Positions 9,902-19,634 are shown, numbered from the stretch's first letter. The stretch: 64,000 bases of DNA from Streptomyces sp. JH14 (GCF_029428675.1 NZ_JAJNEL010000001.1:6448001-6512000); one strand, 5' to 3'. Numbers and translations are program-made. The notes: a model not told the origin generated them from the letters alone.

Positions 9902-10007
9902 GGCGGATCCCTTGCGGTGCTGGTCCGGAATGAACGGTGGCAGCGGACCGCCCGTTACCCGTCGGATCTCGGTGGGAGAGCCGGGCGGGCGAGGCAGTCG
10001 GGGTCCG

Positions 10008-10448
10008 TCAGCACCGCAGGACGCCGGCCCGTGACGGCCGTGCGTCAGAAACGACCGAGGAGCCGGCGCAGGCAGGGGCGTTTCCGTGCCCCGCCGGTGT
10101 GTCGCCCGACGGCGTGCCGACGATGGCCTTCGCCGGGTGTGCCGCCGCCGAGTGGGACCGCGGTGTGTAGGCCGCGGCAGCGCAACCGGACGCGGCGCCG
10201 CCGCCGGGGGACTCACCGCCTTCACCTGAGGTGACCCCGGCGCACGTCGCGGGACAGTTTTCGCCCACGCCGGATGAATGAGCCGTGGAAGCGGCGACGC
10301 CGCGGCGGCAGTCGTCTGCGTCGGATGCCGGCATGTGGATCGGGCCGGGTGTGAACATCGAGTGCACGAAGGCCAGCAGGACGATGAGCACCACGGCGCG
10401 CAGACCACCGCATGGCGCGGCGTGCGCTCTGCCGATGGTGTGCCTCAT
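10008..10448 (-). CDS. Small membrane-anchored or secreted protein, 146 aa
   Basis: Starts MRHTIGRAHAAPCGGLRAVV with a GGAG six bases upstream. A single hydrophobic segment (about residues 14-30, LRAVVLIVLLAFVHSMF) is followed by a long polar region rich in Ala, Gly, Ser and His, with several cysteines. That fits a membrane anchor or an uncleaved signal. Small streptomycete proteins of this type (some classed in DUFs of unknown role) are common. I do not recognise a function. An alternative ATG four codons upstream overlaps the ribosome binding site. Confidence 0.6.
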   Translation of the reverse strand: MRHTIGRAHAAPCGGLRAVVLIVLLAFVHSMFTPGPIHMPASDADDCRRGVAASTAHSSGVGENCPATCAGVTSGEGGESPGGGAASGCAAAAYTPRSHSAAAHPAKAIVGTPSGDTPAGHGNAPACAGSSVVSDARPSRAGVLRC

Positions 10449-10790
10449 GTGGATCTCCATTGCTCCCAGCCAGCAAACCCCTGCGAGGCGGAGAACAGCA
10501 CGCCGAAGGCCACCAATGGGAAGGACATTCGCCCGACCGGGCGAACGGGGTCACCCCTTCCTCGGTCCACACGCGCGGCATCGTCCACGCCGGCAACACC
10601 CTCGGTGGGGGTGAGGAAGGCGACGCCACCGCGATGGTCCGGTCCACGCCGGTCCTCGTCACCATCGCCGCATTCCGATGGCTACGCCCGCAGTGACGCC
10701 CAGCAGGCCGCCGCCGTTCGACGAGCCGTTGGCACCTGGGGGCCGGTGGCTTCCCTTCAGCAGGTCGCACGGCGCGCTTCGCCCGCTGCT
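10449..10790. other. Intergenic, no convincing gene
   Basis: 342 bp between two minus-strand genes. A short palindrome, CGCCCGACCGGGCG, lies near 10530. Long open frames crossing the region are arginine/proline-rich and lack start signals. Confidence 0.45.
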
Positions 10791-11501
10791 TCACATGAGG
10801 CAGAGGTCCGGAAGCAGTGGGAGGTGGAGGTCGATGAGGCCATCACACTCGTCCGGCTTCTGCGGCGCTGTCGGCTTCGGTGGGAGAGGTGGCGGCGTCG
10901 TGGTGGGGGACGTGCTCGGGCCGGGTGCGGTGGTCTCGGGCGCGCCGGGCGCAGTCGTGCTGCCCGGGGCGGTGGTGCCTTCGGTGGGCTCGGCCCGGCC
11001 CCCGTCACCGGAGGCGGACGTGCTGCTGGTCCCGGGCGTGGGCTCGCCCTCGACGGGGGCCACCGATCCGGGGCCGGAGAACGTGCGTGTGTCGCTGTCG
11101 TCATGGGTGACGGCTGCGTCGTCACCGTCCTCGGCCGGGCTGCGCTCCGCCTCGTGACTGTGCCCCTTCTCGTCCTGGCCGGCGTCCGGGACGGAGCCCG
11201 ATGAAGCGGTGGGCGGCACGGCGGTGGCAGTTCGGGGTGTGCCTCCGCCCGGCGTCAGGACGAGCGCGACGGCGACGGCGACGGCGGCGGCGGTCACCGC
11301 GATGGTGGCGGCGCGATGCCCCTTCCAGACGGGCTGGGCTCGGTCACCGACGGAGGCGCTCAGTTGGGTGGTGGTCTCTCGATATCTCTGATGCACCCAT
11401 TGGAAGAGGAACACCGCCAGGGCGAGGGCCCCCAGGATTCCGGCCAGCGCAACACCTGACACAGCTGCTCCCAAGACACTGGATGGTGACCTGGGGTACA
11501 T
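10791..11501 (-). CDS. Membrane protein with Pro/Thr-rich extracellular tail, 236 aa
   Basis: Two hydrophobic segments (about residues 10-33 and 62-84) flank a short loop, QWVHQRYRETTTQLSASV. The rest is a low-complexity tail rich in Thr, Pro, Gly, Ser and acidic residues. It ends in a compact CDGLIDLHLPLLPDLCLM motif, whose two cysteines could form a disulfide. Topology suggests that the tail is outside the cell, as a wall-spanning linker. No enzyme domain is visible and no family is recognised. The ribosome binding site is weak. Confidence 0.6.
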   Translation of the reverse strand: MYPRSPSSVLGAAVSGVALAGILGALALAVFLFQWVHQRYRETTTQLSASVGDRAQPVWKGHRAATIAVTAAAVAVAVALVLTPGGGTPRTATAVPPTASSGSVPDAGQDEKGHSHEAERSPAEDGDDAAVTHDDSDTRTFSGPGSVAPVEGEPTPGTSSTSASGDGGRAEPTEGTTAPGSTTAPGAPETTAPGPSTSPTTTPPPLPPKPTAPQKPDECDGLIDLHLPLLPDLCLM

Positions 11502-11549
11502 GATTGTTCGCCCATGGTGACTTTTCCGGGCATGTTCGAATCCGTGACA

Positions 11550-12515
11550 TCACCGTGACATGGGGTCGCCTGGCTCGACGGCGGCTGCTGCGGCGACGTC
11601 GGCGTGGAGTGCGGACCGCAGCCACTCATGGGCGGCCCCGAGGGTCGGGTCGGGCGAGCCGGACACCTCGCCGGTCAGCTCCCAGTACCGCTCGACCAGC
11701 GGATCGGCGGCCTGCGCCAGCAGCCCGCTGAGCCTGCGGCGGAACACGGGTCCGTCCCGCAGGCCACGCGATTCGGCATGGGCCGCGACGAAGCAGTCGA
11801 GCGCCTGCCCCCGGGCCGGCGTCCGGTTCGCCTTCAGGTGGGGGGCGGCCAAGACGTACGCGTCGAAGAGGCCGTCGTACAGCACGTCGGGGCGGTGGAC
11901 CACGTCGGTACGGTTGCCCGCCGGCCGGCGTGGATCGGTGGACGGGCAGGGGGCGGTGGCGATGGCGTGCAGCTGGGCGAAGCTCAGCACCTGGGCGGGC
12001 GTCGGATCCGTCGGCGGCTGCGGGACCGCGTACTCGAGGATCGAGGAGACCAGACGGGGCGACAGCCGGACGGGCAGCGCGCCCCGCCAGAAGCGGGCCA
12101 TCGGCGCCGTACTGGGTGGGGCGGACACCGCGCCGACCAGTCGCAGGCGCTCGGCGCGCTCTTCGGCCGGGCACTCGCGGACGAGCTGCAGGGCGGCCTC
12201 CCGCCACCGCAGGGCGGTCAGTTGCGAGCCGAGCCTGCTCAACTGACCGTCGATGGCCTTCTCCAGTGCGTCCGGCAGCCCTTCACCGTGGTCGAGCACC
12301 CGGCCCACCTCCGGCACCGGCAGATCGAGGGTGCGCAGCGAGCGGATCAGCCGCAGCCGCTCCAGCGCCTCGGGCCCGTAACGCCGGTGGCCGCCGGAAC
12401 TGCGGGAGGCCTCGGGCAGCAGGCCCCGGTCGGAGTAGAAGCGGACGGTCTTCACGGTGACGCCCGCCCGCTCGGCGAGCTCACCGATGCTCAACGCGCC
12501 GTCGGAAAACACCAC
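11550..12515 (-). CDS. MerR-family transcriptional regulator
   Basis: The N-terminus is a canonical MerR winged helix: SIGELAERAGVTVKTVRFYS, then DRGLLPEASRSSGGHRRY (residues about 9-46), followed by the dimerisation helix. The C-terminal 200 residues are a helical effector region of unknown ligand. The GTG start has GGGAGG five bases upstream. It is divergent from the double hydrolase gene, 94 bp away. The intervening DNA has a MerR-type promoter with a 19-bp spacer, so it probably activates that gene. The operator overlaps its own ribosome binding site, which suggests autoregulation. Confidence 0.92.
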   Translation of the reverse strand: MVFSDGALSIGELAERAGVTVKTVRFYSDRGLLPEASRSSGGHRRYGPEALERLRLIRSLRTLDLPVPEVGRVLDHGEGLPDALEKAIDGQLSRLGSQLTALRWREAALQLVRECPAEERAERLRLVGAVSAPPSTAPMARFWRGALPVRLSPRLVSSILEYAVPQPPTDPTPAQVLSFAQLHAIATAPCPSTDPRRPAGNRTDVVHRPDVLYDGLFDAYVLAAPHLKANRTPARGQALDCFVAAHAESRGLRDGPVFRRRLSGLLAQAADPLVERYWELTGEVSGSPDPTLGAAHEWLRSALHADVAAAAAVEPGDPMSR

Positions 12516-12546
12516 TTGAACCTCCCTCAGGGGGAGTTCCTACCGT
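12516..12546 (+). promoter_or_regulatory. MerR-type promoter with 19-bp spacer
   Basis: TTGAAC (12516-12521) and TACCGT (12541-12546) are exactly 19 bp apart, the over-long spacing diagnostic of MerR-activated promoters. The spacer carries an imperfect inverted repeat, GAACCTCCC...GGGGAGTTC. It points toward the hydrolase gene at 12610 and begins one base from the merR start codon. Confidence 0.7.
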
Positions 12547-12609
12547 ACCCGTGAGCGCGGACGCCCTGTACGGCCGACCGCGCGGACCGATCTGTGCAAG
12601 GAGGCGATC

Positions 12610-14145
12610 ATGACGGTGTTCGTACTGGTCTCCGGCCCCTTCACCGGGGGCTGGATCTGGCGGGAGACGGCCCAGCGGCTGCGTGAGTCGGGGGCCGAGG
12701 TGCATCCGCTGACCCTCACCGGTCTGGGTGAGCGTCTCCAACAGGACGGAGCAGCAACCGACTTGGAGACGCACATCGAGGACGTGGTGCAGCTGATCGA
12801 CCACCTCGACGCGCCGGAGCTGGTGATGGTCGCCCACGACTACGCCATCCACCCGGTGCTGGCCGCCGCCGACCGACGACCGAAGCGGATCGGCCGGATC
12901 GTCCATCTCGACGCGGGCCTGCCGCAAGACGGTGACGCAGCCCTTGCTCTCGTCCCGGACCAGGAGGTCCGTGAGCGGCTGCTGCGCCCGGACGGGCCGG
13001 CCGAGCACGACTGGCGCATTCCGGTGCCCCGCCCGGACGAGTGGCAGCGCTGGGGCAGTACGGCCGGCCTCTCGGATGAGGCGCTGGCCGGACTGTCCCG
13101 CGACGCCGCACCGCATCCGTCCGGCACCCTCGTACAGCCGCTGCGGCTGACGGGGGCGCTCGCCGGACTGCCCAGCACCGGCATCTTCTGCACCTCGCCG
13201 GGGGAGTCCGGGACGAACGCCGCGGGCGGGATGACGATCGCCATGGTCGAGGCCTTCGCGCGGACCGGGCTGCCGCAGTTCCGCGCGCTCGCCGATCCCG
13301 CGGTCACCTTCTTCGAACTCGCCACCGGGCACTGGCCCATGCTCTCCGCCCCCGCCGAACTGGCCGCCGTCCTGTTGCGGGCGGCCGCAGGCGAGGGGCA
13401 CCGGATCACCGTGAGCCGCGACGAACAGCCCCTCTATCTGAAGCCCTTCGTGCTGGACGTCCCCGAGCGGCCGCACGAGCGCACGGGCGCGGTCGACCTC
13501 TTCCTGCCGGACGTGGACGGGCCGCGGCCCGCCGTCGTGTTCGTCCACGGCGGCCCCGTCCCCGCCGAGGTGCGCCCCACTCCGCGGGACTGGCCGCTCT
13601 ACACGGGCCACGCCCGGTACGCGGCGAGCAGGGGCGTCGTGGGTGTGACCGTCGACCACGGCCTGCACGCCCTCACCGACTACGCGCAAGCCGCCGGGGA
13701 CATCGCCACGGCCGTCGAGCTCGTCCGGGCGGACCCGCGGGTGGACGCCGACCGCATCGCCGTGTGGTTCTTCTCCGCCGGCGGGCTGCTTGCCGCCGAC
13801 TGGCTCGCCGCACCGCCGCCCTGGCTGCGCTGTGTGGCCGCGAGCTATCCGGTCCTCGCACCGCTCCCCGGGTGGAGCCCCGTGGACGCGCGGTTCCGCC
13901 CCGTCACCGCCGTCCGGTCGGCCGGAGAGTTGCCGATCGTCCTCAGCCGGGCCGGCCTGGAGCAGGCCGAAATCGCGGCCACCGTGGCGGACTTCCTGGC
14001 CGCCGCCGAGGACGTCGGCGCCCGGATCGAGATTGTCGACGTCCCCTCCGGCCACCACGGCTTCGACGCGGCCGACCACATCGACGACTCCCGCCATGCC
14101 GTGGCCGCGGCCCACCACGCGGTCCTGGCCCACCTCCAGGCCTGA
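12610..14145 (+). CDS. Two-domain alpha/beta hydrolase fusion
   Basis: A 511-residue cytosolic protein made of two alpha/beta-hydrolase folds. Domain 1 (about 1-260) resembles salicylate-esterase-like hydrolases (FVLVSGPFTGGWIWRE), with a TGHWP histidine at 241. Its nucleophile elbow reads VAHDYAI, with Asp77 where serine is usual. Domain 2 (about 270-511) resembles dienelactone-hydrolase/BD-FAE enzymes, with FVHGGP for the oxyanion hole, the elbow WFFSAGG (Ser389) and His483 in GHHGF. Domain 2 therefore looks active. Domain 1 may act as a dehalogenase- or epoxide-hydrolase-like enzyme, or be inactive. Expression is probably under the adjacent MerR. Confidence 0.85.
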   Translation: MTVFVLVSGPFTGGWIWRETAQRLRESGAEVHPLTLTGLGERLQQDGAATDLETHIEDVVQLIDHLDAPELVMVAHDYAIHPVLAAADRRPKRIGRIVHLDAGLPQDGDAALALVPDQEVRERLLRPDGPAEHDWRIPVPRPDEWQRWGSTAGLSDEALAGLSRDAAPHPSGTLVQPLRLTGALAGLPSTGIFCTSPGESGTNAAGGMTIAMVEAFARTGLPQFRALADPAVTFFELATGHWPMLSAPAELAAVLLRAAAGEGHRITVSRDEQPLYLKPFVLDVPERPHERTGAVDLFLPDVDGPRPAVVFVHGGPVPAEVRPTPRDWPLYTGHARYAASRGVVGVTVDHGLHALTDYAQAAGDIATAVELVRADPRVDADRIAVWFFSAGGLLAADWLAAPPPWLRCVAASYPVLAPLPGWSPVDARFRPVTAVRSAGELPIVLSRAGLEQAEIAATVADFLAAAEDVGARIEIVDVPSGHHGFDAADHIDDSRHAVAAAHHAVLAHLQA

Positions 14146-14296
14146 CCGCTGCCGAGCGGCGCGAGCAGGGTGCGGCCGGTGGAGGCCGTCGCTGCCCGGT
14201 GCCGTCGGCACCGCTCACCCGGAGGGCGCGGGTGGCGCCGCCGGGCACGCCGGCCACGCGTCGGCCGGGCGTGGTTAAAGGCACATGCAGCGTCCC

Positions 14297-14488
14297 CTAT
14301 TCCCGGGAGGGTTGAGCAACGTCCGTGGTTCCGCCGGTGGCTGTCCGGTCGGGGGCGGGCGGGGCGGCCGGCTGGACCACCACGGTGAGCAGGGTCGCGG
14401 TGAGCGCGCTCGCGACGGCGAGCGTGGCGGCAAGGCGGCGACGCGCCTCTTCGTCGGTACGGCGGGTCGGTCTGCGATGGCGTGCCAC
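14297..14488 (-). CDS. Small single-pass membrane protein, 63 aa
   Basis: Starts at a GTG with CAGGAG eight bases upstream. The sequence is MARHRRPTRRTDEEARRRL, then a single membrane segment (about residues 19-38, ALTATLLTVVV), then a short Pro/Thr-rich outer tail. Basic residues before the segment place the N-terminus inside. It lies 206 bp downstream of the ferric-reductase-like gene on the same strand and could be co-transcribed. No known function. Confidence 0.55.
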   Translation of the reverse strand: MARHRRPTRRTDEEARRRLAATLAVASALTATLLTVVVQPAAPPAPDRTATGGTTDVAQPSRE

Positions 14489-14694
14489 GGGGATGGGCTC
14501 CTGGGAGTACTCGGGGCGCGGGATTCCGGCCGGGGTTCGACCGGGGGGCAAGGGGCAGGGTGGGCTCGGGCCCCCGGTCAGAGAGGTCCGGCAGATCGTG
14601 GAATCGTGCCGGGGCCACCCGGGTTCAAGTCGGTCGGCGTTCGCCGGCAGCCCAGGGTGTGCCGGATGACCAGAGCGCGCCTCTGGGACAGCCC

Positions 14695-16050
14695 TTAGGC
14701 CAACGCGAAGCATTCGCTGTGGATTCGGTTCTCCGGTACGCCCGCCCGCAGCAGCGCCGCGGTCGCGGCTTCGGTCATGCCGGGCGGCCCGCACAGATAC
14801 ACATCGTGCTCGGTGAGCCCGGGCACGAGCTGGCGCAGCGCCTGCGGGGCGAGTGGGTCGAAGGCCGCGTCGGAGGGGCCGAGCAGATAGTGCAGCGCCG
14901 CCCCGCGCTCCCGGGCGATCTCGTCAAGTTCGCTGCGCAGCACGAGCTGGGTGGCGTCTGCCGCGCGGTACAGGAACGTGAGGTCTCCCGGGTCGCCGGG
15001 CAGCACCTCGAACAGCGCCCGCATCGGTGTGATCCCGACGCCTCCCGCGAGCAGCAGCACCTTGCGCCGGGTGCGGCGGTGCGCGGTCATCGCCCCGAAC
15101 GGCCCGGTGGACCACACCCGCGTGCCCGGCCGGAGGCGGCGCATCCGGCGGGTGTGGTCGCCGATCGTCTTGACGGTGACGCGCAGGGTGTCGTCGCGGA
15201 CGGGCGCGGAGAGCGAGAACGGCAGGGCCGTGTGCCACAGCCTGCGTTGCAGGAACCGCCAGCGGAGGAACTGGCCCGCCTCTGCGTGGAGTTCGTCGAG
15301 CCCCGTCCCCCGCATCACGACGGAGATGACGTCCGGGCCTTCCCGGTGCACCGCCACGACGCGCAGACCGTGGCGCAGCGCCTGCCGTACGGGGACGACG
15401 GCCCGGTACCAGAGCAGCAGAACAGCGACGGTCGTATGCATCATCGCCCACAGCCACCCGGCCACGACGGTCCCCGCGACGTCGGGCCCGGCCAGCTGGT
15501 GCGCGAAGGCGAGTGCCGCGCCGAGGTAGGTGAGCAGGTGGACGGCGCGCCAGGTCTCGTGCCGCACCCGGCGGCGTACGGCACGGGCGGACACCGCTCC
15601 GACGGTGATGAGCAGCACCGTTCCGGCTGCGACGGCCGCGATGCCGTCGTAGCCGAGGAGTTCCTCGGTGGCGGCGAACAGATCCGTGCCGGTGTGGGCG
15701 GCGTAACCGCACAGGGCGAGCAGCGCGTGCCCGAGACACAGGCCGAGGACGTGCCGGCCGCCGAGCGCATGCCACCGGGCGAGCCGGTCGGCACCGACGC
15801 CGTGCTCGATCGCGGGTATCCGCGCCATGAGCAGCAGCATGACCAGGATGCCGTACCCGGCGAGCAGTCCACTGAGATGTGCGCCGGTGGCGAAGACCGC
15901 ATCCAGGCGAGCCGACGGCTCGACCTGGACGGCCCACATCAGAACAACTCCCAGGGCGCCGGCCGTGACTGCGTCCCGGAGGACCCGACGCGAAATCCGC
16001 GGCGGCGGCGTGGGCAGGGTGCTGCGGCTTTCGGCCGCCTCGATCGTCAC
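14695..16050 (-). CDS. Ferric-reductase-like membrane flavocytochrome
   Basis: A 451-residue protein. The N-terminal half (residues about 25-225) has six hydrophobic segments with histidines in RWHALGGRHVLGL and RAVHLLTYLGAALAFAHQL, matching the haem-binding helices of the ferric reductase-like domain. The C-terminal half is an FNR-type FAD/NAD(P)H module: LPFSLSAPV for FAD, LLLAGGVGITPMRALF for the nicotinamide nucleotide and YLCGPPGM near the end. It should move electrons from NAD(P)H through FAD and haem across the membrane. The usual FMN-binding protein and ApbE neighbours are absent. The GTG start is divergent from the ATPase-LuxR regulator. Confidence 0.87.
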   Translation of the reverse strand: MTIEAAESRSTLPTPPPRISRRVLRDAVTAGALGVVLMWAVQVEPSARLDAVFATGAHLSGLLAGYGILVMLLLMARIPAIEHGVGADRLARWHALGGRHVLGLCLGHALLALCGYAAHTGTDLFAATEELLGYDGIAAVAAGTVLLITVGAVSARAVRRRVRHETWRAVHLLTYLGAALAFAHQLAGPDVAGTVVAGWLWAMMHTTVAVLLLWYRAVVPVRQALRHGLRVVAVHREGPDVISVVMRGTGLDELHAEAGQFLRWRFLQRRLWHTALPFSLSAPVRDDTLRVTVKTIGDHTRRMRRLRPGTRVWSTGPFGAMTAHRRTRRKVLLLAGGVGITPMRALFEVLPGDPGDLTFLYRAADATQLVLRSELDEIARERGAALHYLLGPSDAAFDPLAPQALRQLVPGLTEHDVYLCGPPGMTEAATAALLRAGVPENRIHSECFALA

Positions 16051-16326
16051 GTCGTCAACCTAGGGCCGGCGCAGGCGGGGAAAGGGCTGGTCGGCGGCGT
16101 ACGGGAGGTTCTTAAGGCGGCCTTGAGCAACCGCTGACCACGGGTTAATGCTGGGATCGGCCGGGCCATACCGCTACGACGCCGCGGGCGGACGGGCGAG
16201 GCCGACGACGGATCCGGGCAGGTCGTGGGCCATGGCCTGATGGGCGGTCACGGCGCCACCGCCCCGTGTGCCGGTGCGGCTACAGTTCAACACTGGCGTA
16301 GCGGTGATCGACCGAGGGGGCGCGCG

Positions 16327-19254
16327 TTGGTCAGACGGGCCAGTACCGATGTCAGTCCACTTCCAGCGCTTTCCGTGCCGCGGTTCGTCGGGCGGGACCG
16401 GGAGGTCGCCGCACTCGGCGGAGCGCTCGGGAAACGGCCCGCCGTGGTCCTGATCGACGGTGAGGCGGGCATCGGGAAGTCCCGGCTGTTGCGGGAGTTC
16501 CTGGCCTCCCAGGCCGAGCGTGGGTGTCGCGTGGTGGTCGGCGCCTGCCCGGAGCTGCGCGTGCCGTACACGCTGGGGGCGGTCGTGGACGCGGTGCGCG
16601 ACGGCGTTGACAACGTTGCCACGCTGGGCCTGAGCGGGCTGGGCGGTGCGCTGCGGCCCCTCTTCCCCGAGTGGGCCGACGACCTGCCTCCGGCGCCGGA
16701 GCCACTGGAGGACGCGACCGCCGCCCGGCACCGGCTGTTCCGCGCGTTCGTCGAGGTCTTCGGCCGGCTCGACGTCGCGGTGCTGGCAATCGAGGACGTG
16801 CACTGGGCGGACGAGGCGACGCTGGAGTTCCTGCTGTTCCTCGTCTCACGCCGACCGCAGACGCTGAGCGTGGTGCTGACCTACCGGCGGGAGGAAGTGC
16901 CCGCCGATTCCCTGCTGCTGCGGCTGTCCTCCCGGCCGCCCGCCGACGCGCACCTGGTCAGGCTGACACTGCAGCCGTTCGACGTCGCCGAGACCGCGTC
17001 ATTCGTCTCGTCGATGCTGGCCGGCGGCCATGTCTCGACCGAGTTCGCGGCCTTCCTGCACGCACGCACGGAGGGTGTGCCGCTGGCGGTGGAGGAATCG
17101 GTGCGGCTGATGCACGACCGGGCCGACCTGGTCAGCCAGGACGGCCGGTGGGCACGGCGCCGGCTGGACCGCATTGACGTGCCGCCCACGATCCGCGACG
17201 CCATGCTCGAACGCGTCCAGCGGCTCCGGCCCGATACCCGGACCGTCCTGTACGCGGTGTCGGTACTGTCCGGCCCGGCCGACCACACGACCCTGGGGGC
17301 GGTCACCGGCCTGCCCGCGGACCGTTTCGCCGCGCAGGCGGCCGAAGCACTCGGCGGCGGCCTGCTGCGTGAGGACAGACCCGGGCAGTGGTCGTTCCGC
17401 CACTCGCTGGCGTGTCACGCCGTGTACGACGCCATCCCGGCCGAGGAGCGGCGTGCCATGCACCTGCGTGCGGGCCGGGCGCTGGAGCAATGGCCGGTGC
17501 CGCCGGTGGCGCAGTTGGCCCGGCACTTCCGGCTGGCCGGCGAGGTCGAGGCGGCTCGCCGGTACACCGAGCAGGCGGCCGAACTCTGCGTCCAGTCAGG
17601 AGACGTGGCCACCGCGGCACTGCTGCTGCACAGCCTGGTGACCACCGTGGCCCTCCCGGCGGAATCTCTGGTCCGACTCGTGACGAAGATCCAGTTCCAG
17701 GTGCTGTCCGGCTCCGATCCGTACTCGGAGACCATCGACGCGCTGCGAGCGGCCCTCGGCAGCCAGGTCCTGACGCCGGGACAGCAGGCCCTGGTCCGCT
17801 TCCAGGTCGGCCGGGTGCTCATGGTGGCGGGAGAGTTCGAGGCGGGCCGCCTCGAGATACTCGGAGCGGTGCCCCATCTCGCGCCGGACTCGCCGGAAGC
17901 CGCGCGCGCCCGCATCCTGCTCGCGCTGCCCCTGGGGAACGCGCGCCCGGTGGCGGAACACCTGCGATGGCTGCACGAGGCGCCGCCGCCGGCCCAGTCG
18001 ATGGCCTCCCACGAGCGACTGCGCCTGTTCGTGGAACGCACCTTCGCGCTGCTCACGCTCGGCGAGGAGGCCGGCTGGGACGCGGCCCGGCAGATCCCGG
18101 ACGACGTGTCCGATCCCCGGGCGGCGGCCATCGTCGCGACAGGCCACACGAACGTCGGCGAGGAGGCGACGCGGTGGGGCCGGTACGACGAGGCCAGGGC
18201 ACGGCTGGCCATCGCCCAGGAACTTGCCGAGCGCCATCAACTCCTGGACTACCTCGACAGCATCGCCTCCTCCCGGGCCCACCTCGACTGGTTCACCGGC
18301 GACTGGCCGGGACTCGCCGAACGGACGGCCCGGCTGGTCGACGACGGCGGCGTACGGCTGAAGGACCGGTGCGAGGCCGCGCTCGTGGCGGGCCTGATCC
18401 AGGCTGCCGCCGGCGACCGGGAGGCAGCGGAGGCACGCCTGCGCTTCGCCGCGCGCGACGACCAGCAGCGCATCGAGGCCGCGGCCGCGCTGGCACAACT
18501 GCGCCTGCGCGACGGCGACGTGGACGAGGCGCTCCGCCTCACGGACCAGTCGGCCGAGATGACCCTCAGCGGTGGCATCTGGTCGCGGGCCGTCGAGTTC
18601 GCTCCGGCACGGGTCGCGGCCCTGGTCGCCGCCGGTCGGTTCGGCTGCGCCGCCGACCTGGCCGACACCTTCGAGGGGGCCCTGGGCGACAGGGACGCCC
18701 CGGCGCCGCGCGCGTCCCTGGTGCTGTGCCGCGCCATCCTGGCCGAAGCCGGCGGCCGGCTCGCGGACGCCGCCGCGCTGTTCGCCCGGGCGGCCGACGC
18801 CTGGCAGGCGCTGCCGCGCCCCTACGACGCCCTCCTCGCACGGGAGGGCCACGCCCGCTGCCTGCTGGCCGATGGCCGCGACGAGACCGCTCTGCCGGTG
18901 CTGTCCGACGTCCGGCGAGCGTTGTCGGAGCTCGGCGCCCAGAACGACGCAGACCGGGTGGCACGGTCCCTCGACGAGCGGGGTGGGGACACCCGTGAGT
19001 CGCGCGGCCGGGGACGGCCCGGCTACGGCAACCAACTCTCCCCGCGCGAGCTGGAAGTCGTCCGCCTGCTGCTCGGTGGCCGGACGAACCGGCAGATCGC
19101 CGACGTGCTGGTCGTGTCCACACAGACCGTGGCCAGCCAGGTGAAGTCATCCATGCGCAAACTGCAGGTGACGACGCGGACCGGGCTCGCCCTCAGGGTC
19201 GTGGAGTTGGGACTCGTCGGCGCGCAGGGGCAAACACCGCCGGCCGACGAGTGA
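16327..19254 (+). CDS. Large ATPase LuxR-family regulator (LAL type)
   Basis: About 975 residues. An N-terminal AAA/STAND ATPase has the P-loop DGEAGIGKSRLL and Walker B VLAIEDVHWADEATLEF, followed by a long helical TPR-like middle region. The C-terminus is a LuxR helix-turn-helix (LSPRELEVVRLLLGGRTNRQ, then IADVLVVSTQTVASQVKSSM). LAL proteins are usually activators of secondary metabolism or catabolic genes. The TTG at 16327 was chosen because GAGGGGG lies six bases upstream; an ATG at 16225 has no good site. A hairpin follows the stop, so it is likely monocistronic. Its target is not obvious; the secreted subtilase 380 bp downstream is the nearest candidate. Confidence 0.9.
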   Translation: MVRRASTDVSPLPALSVPRFVGRDREVAALGGALGKRPAVVLIDGEAGIGKSRLLREFLASQAERGCRVVVGACPELRVPYTLGAVVDAVRDGVDNVATLGLSGLGGALRPLFPEWADDLPPAPEPLEDATAARHRLFRAFVEVFGRLDVAVLAIEDVHWADEATLEFLLFLVSRRPQTLSVVLTYRREEVPADSLLLRLSSRPPADAHLVRLTLQPFDVAETASFVSSMLAGGHVSTEFAAFLHARTEGVPLAVEESVRLMHDRADLVSQDGRWARRRLDRIDVPPTIRDAMLERVQRLRPDTRTVLYAVSVLSGPADHTTLGAVTGLPADRFAAQAAEALGGGLLREDRPGQWSFRHSLACHAVYDAIPAEERRAMHLRAGRALEQWPVPPVAQLARHFRLAGEVEAARRYTEQAAELCVQSGDVATAALLLHSLVTTVALPAESLVRLVTKIQFQVLSGSDPYSETIDALRAALGSQVLTPGQQALVRFQVGRVLMVAGEFEAGRLEILGAVPHLAPDSPEAARARILLALPLGNARPVAEHLRWLHEAPPPAQSMASHERLRLFVERTFALLTLGEEAGWDAARQIPDDVSDPRAAAIVATGHTNVGEEATRWGRYDEARARLAIAQELAERHQLLDYLDSIASSRAHLDWFTGDWPGLAERTARLVDDGGVRLKDRCEAALVAGLIQAAAGDREAAEARLRFAARDDQQRIEAAAALAQLRLRDGDVDEALRLTDQSAEMTLSGGIWSRAVEFAPARVAALVAAGRFGCAADLADTFEGALGDRDAPAPRASLVLCRAILAEAGGRLADAAALFARAADAWQALPRPYDALLAREGHARCLLADGRDETALPVLSDVRRALSELGAQNDADRVARSLDERGGDTRESRGRGRPGYGNQLSPRELEVVRLLLGGRTNRQIADVLVVSTQTVASQVKSSMRKLQVTTRTGLALRVVELGLVGAQGQTPPADE

Positions 19255-19634
19255 ATTCACCGCCGTCGCCCGGGACGAAAAAAGGCGCCCGGGCGAACGA
19301 CGAGTTTTATCCCGCATCTGACCAATCGAACCGGCGCCCGGCCCGGTTGCACACTCGTGCCCATGTTGCCCGCAGAACCGCTCACACCCGGACCGGCGGA
19401 CGGCCCGGCCGTTTCGGCACGCCGTGCGAAGGACGGACCGGTACCGGCAGGACCGAAGGCCTACCCGGAAGACGCCCCGACCACCGAGGCCGCGGGCGAT
19501 GCCGCTGTTGCCGGCGAGTACGAACCGCTCTAGCGCGGAGTCCCGTCGTCGGCCCGTGATCGCCGACGTGCTGCACGCCTCCACGCCGGACCCCTCCGAA
19601 TTCCCCCGTCATTCATCTCACAGGAGACCCATAG
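19255..19634. other. Intergenic region before the subtilase
   Basis: Contains the hairpin at 19264-19294 and, near 19300-19330, a somewhat less GC-rich stretch (ACGAGTTTTATCCCGC) suited to a promoter. No credible coding frame. Confidence 0.5.
19264..19294 (+). terminator. Hairpin after the LuxR regulator
   Basis: A 9-bp perfect inverted repeat (TCGCCCGGG, 19264-19272 and 19286-19294) with an A-rich loop lies 9 bp past the stop of the regulator gene. There is no clear T run, as is common in high-GC actinobacteria. Confidence 0.5.

Noticed and set aside
17388..18998. Long open frame overlapping the ATPase-LuxR gene
   Set aside because: Out-of-frame shadow with Arg/Gly/Pro-rich content; the regulator frame has all expected motifs.
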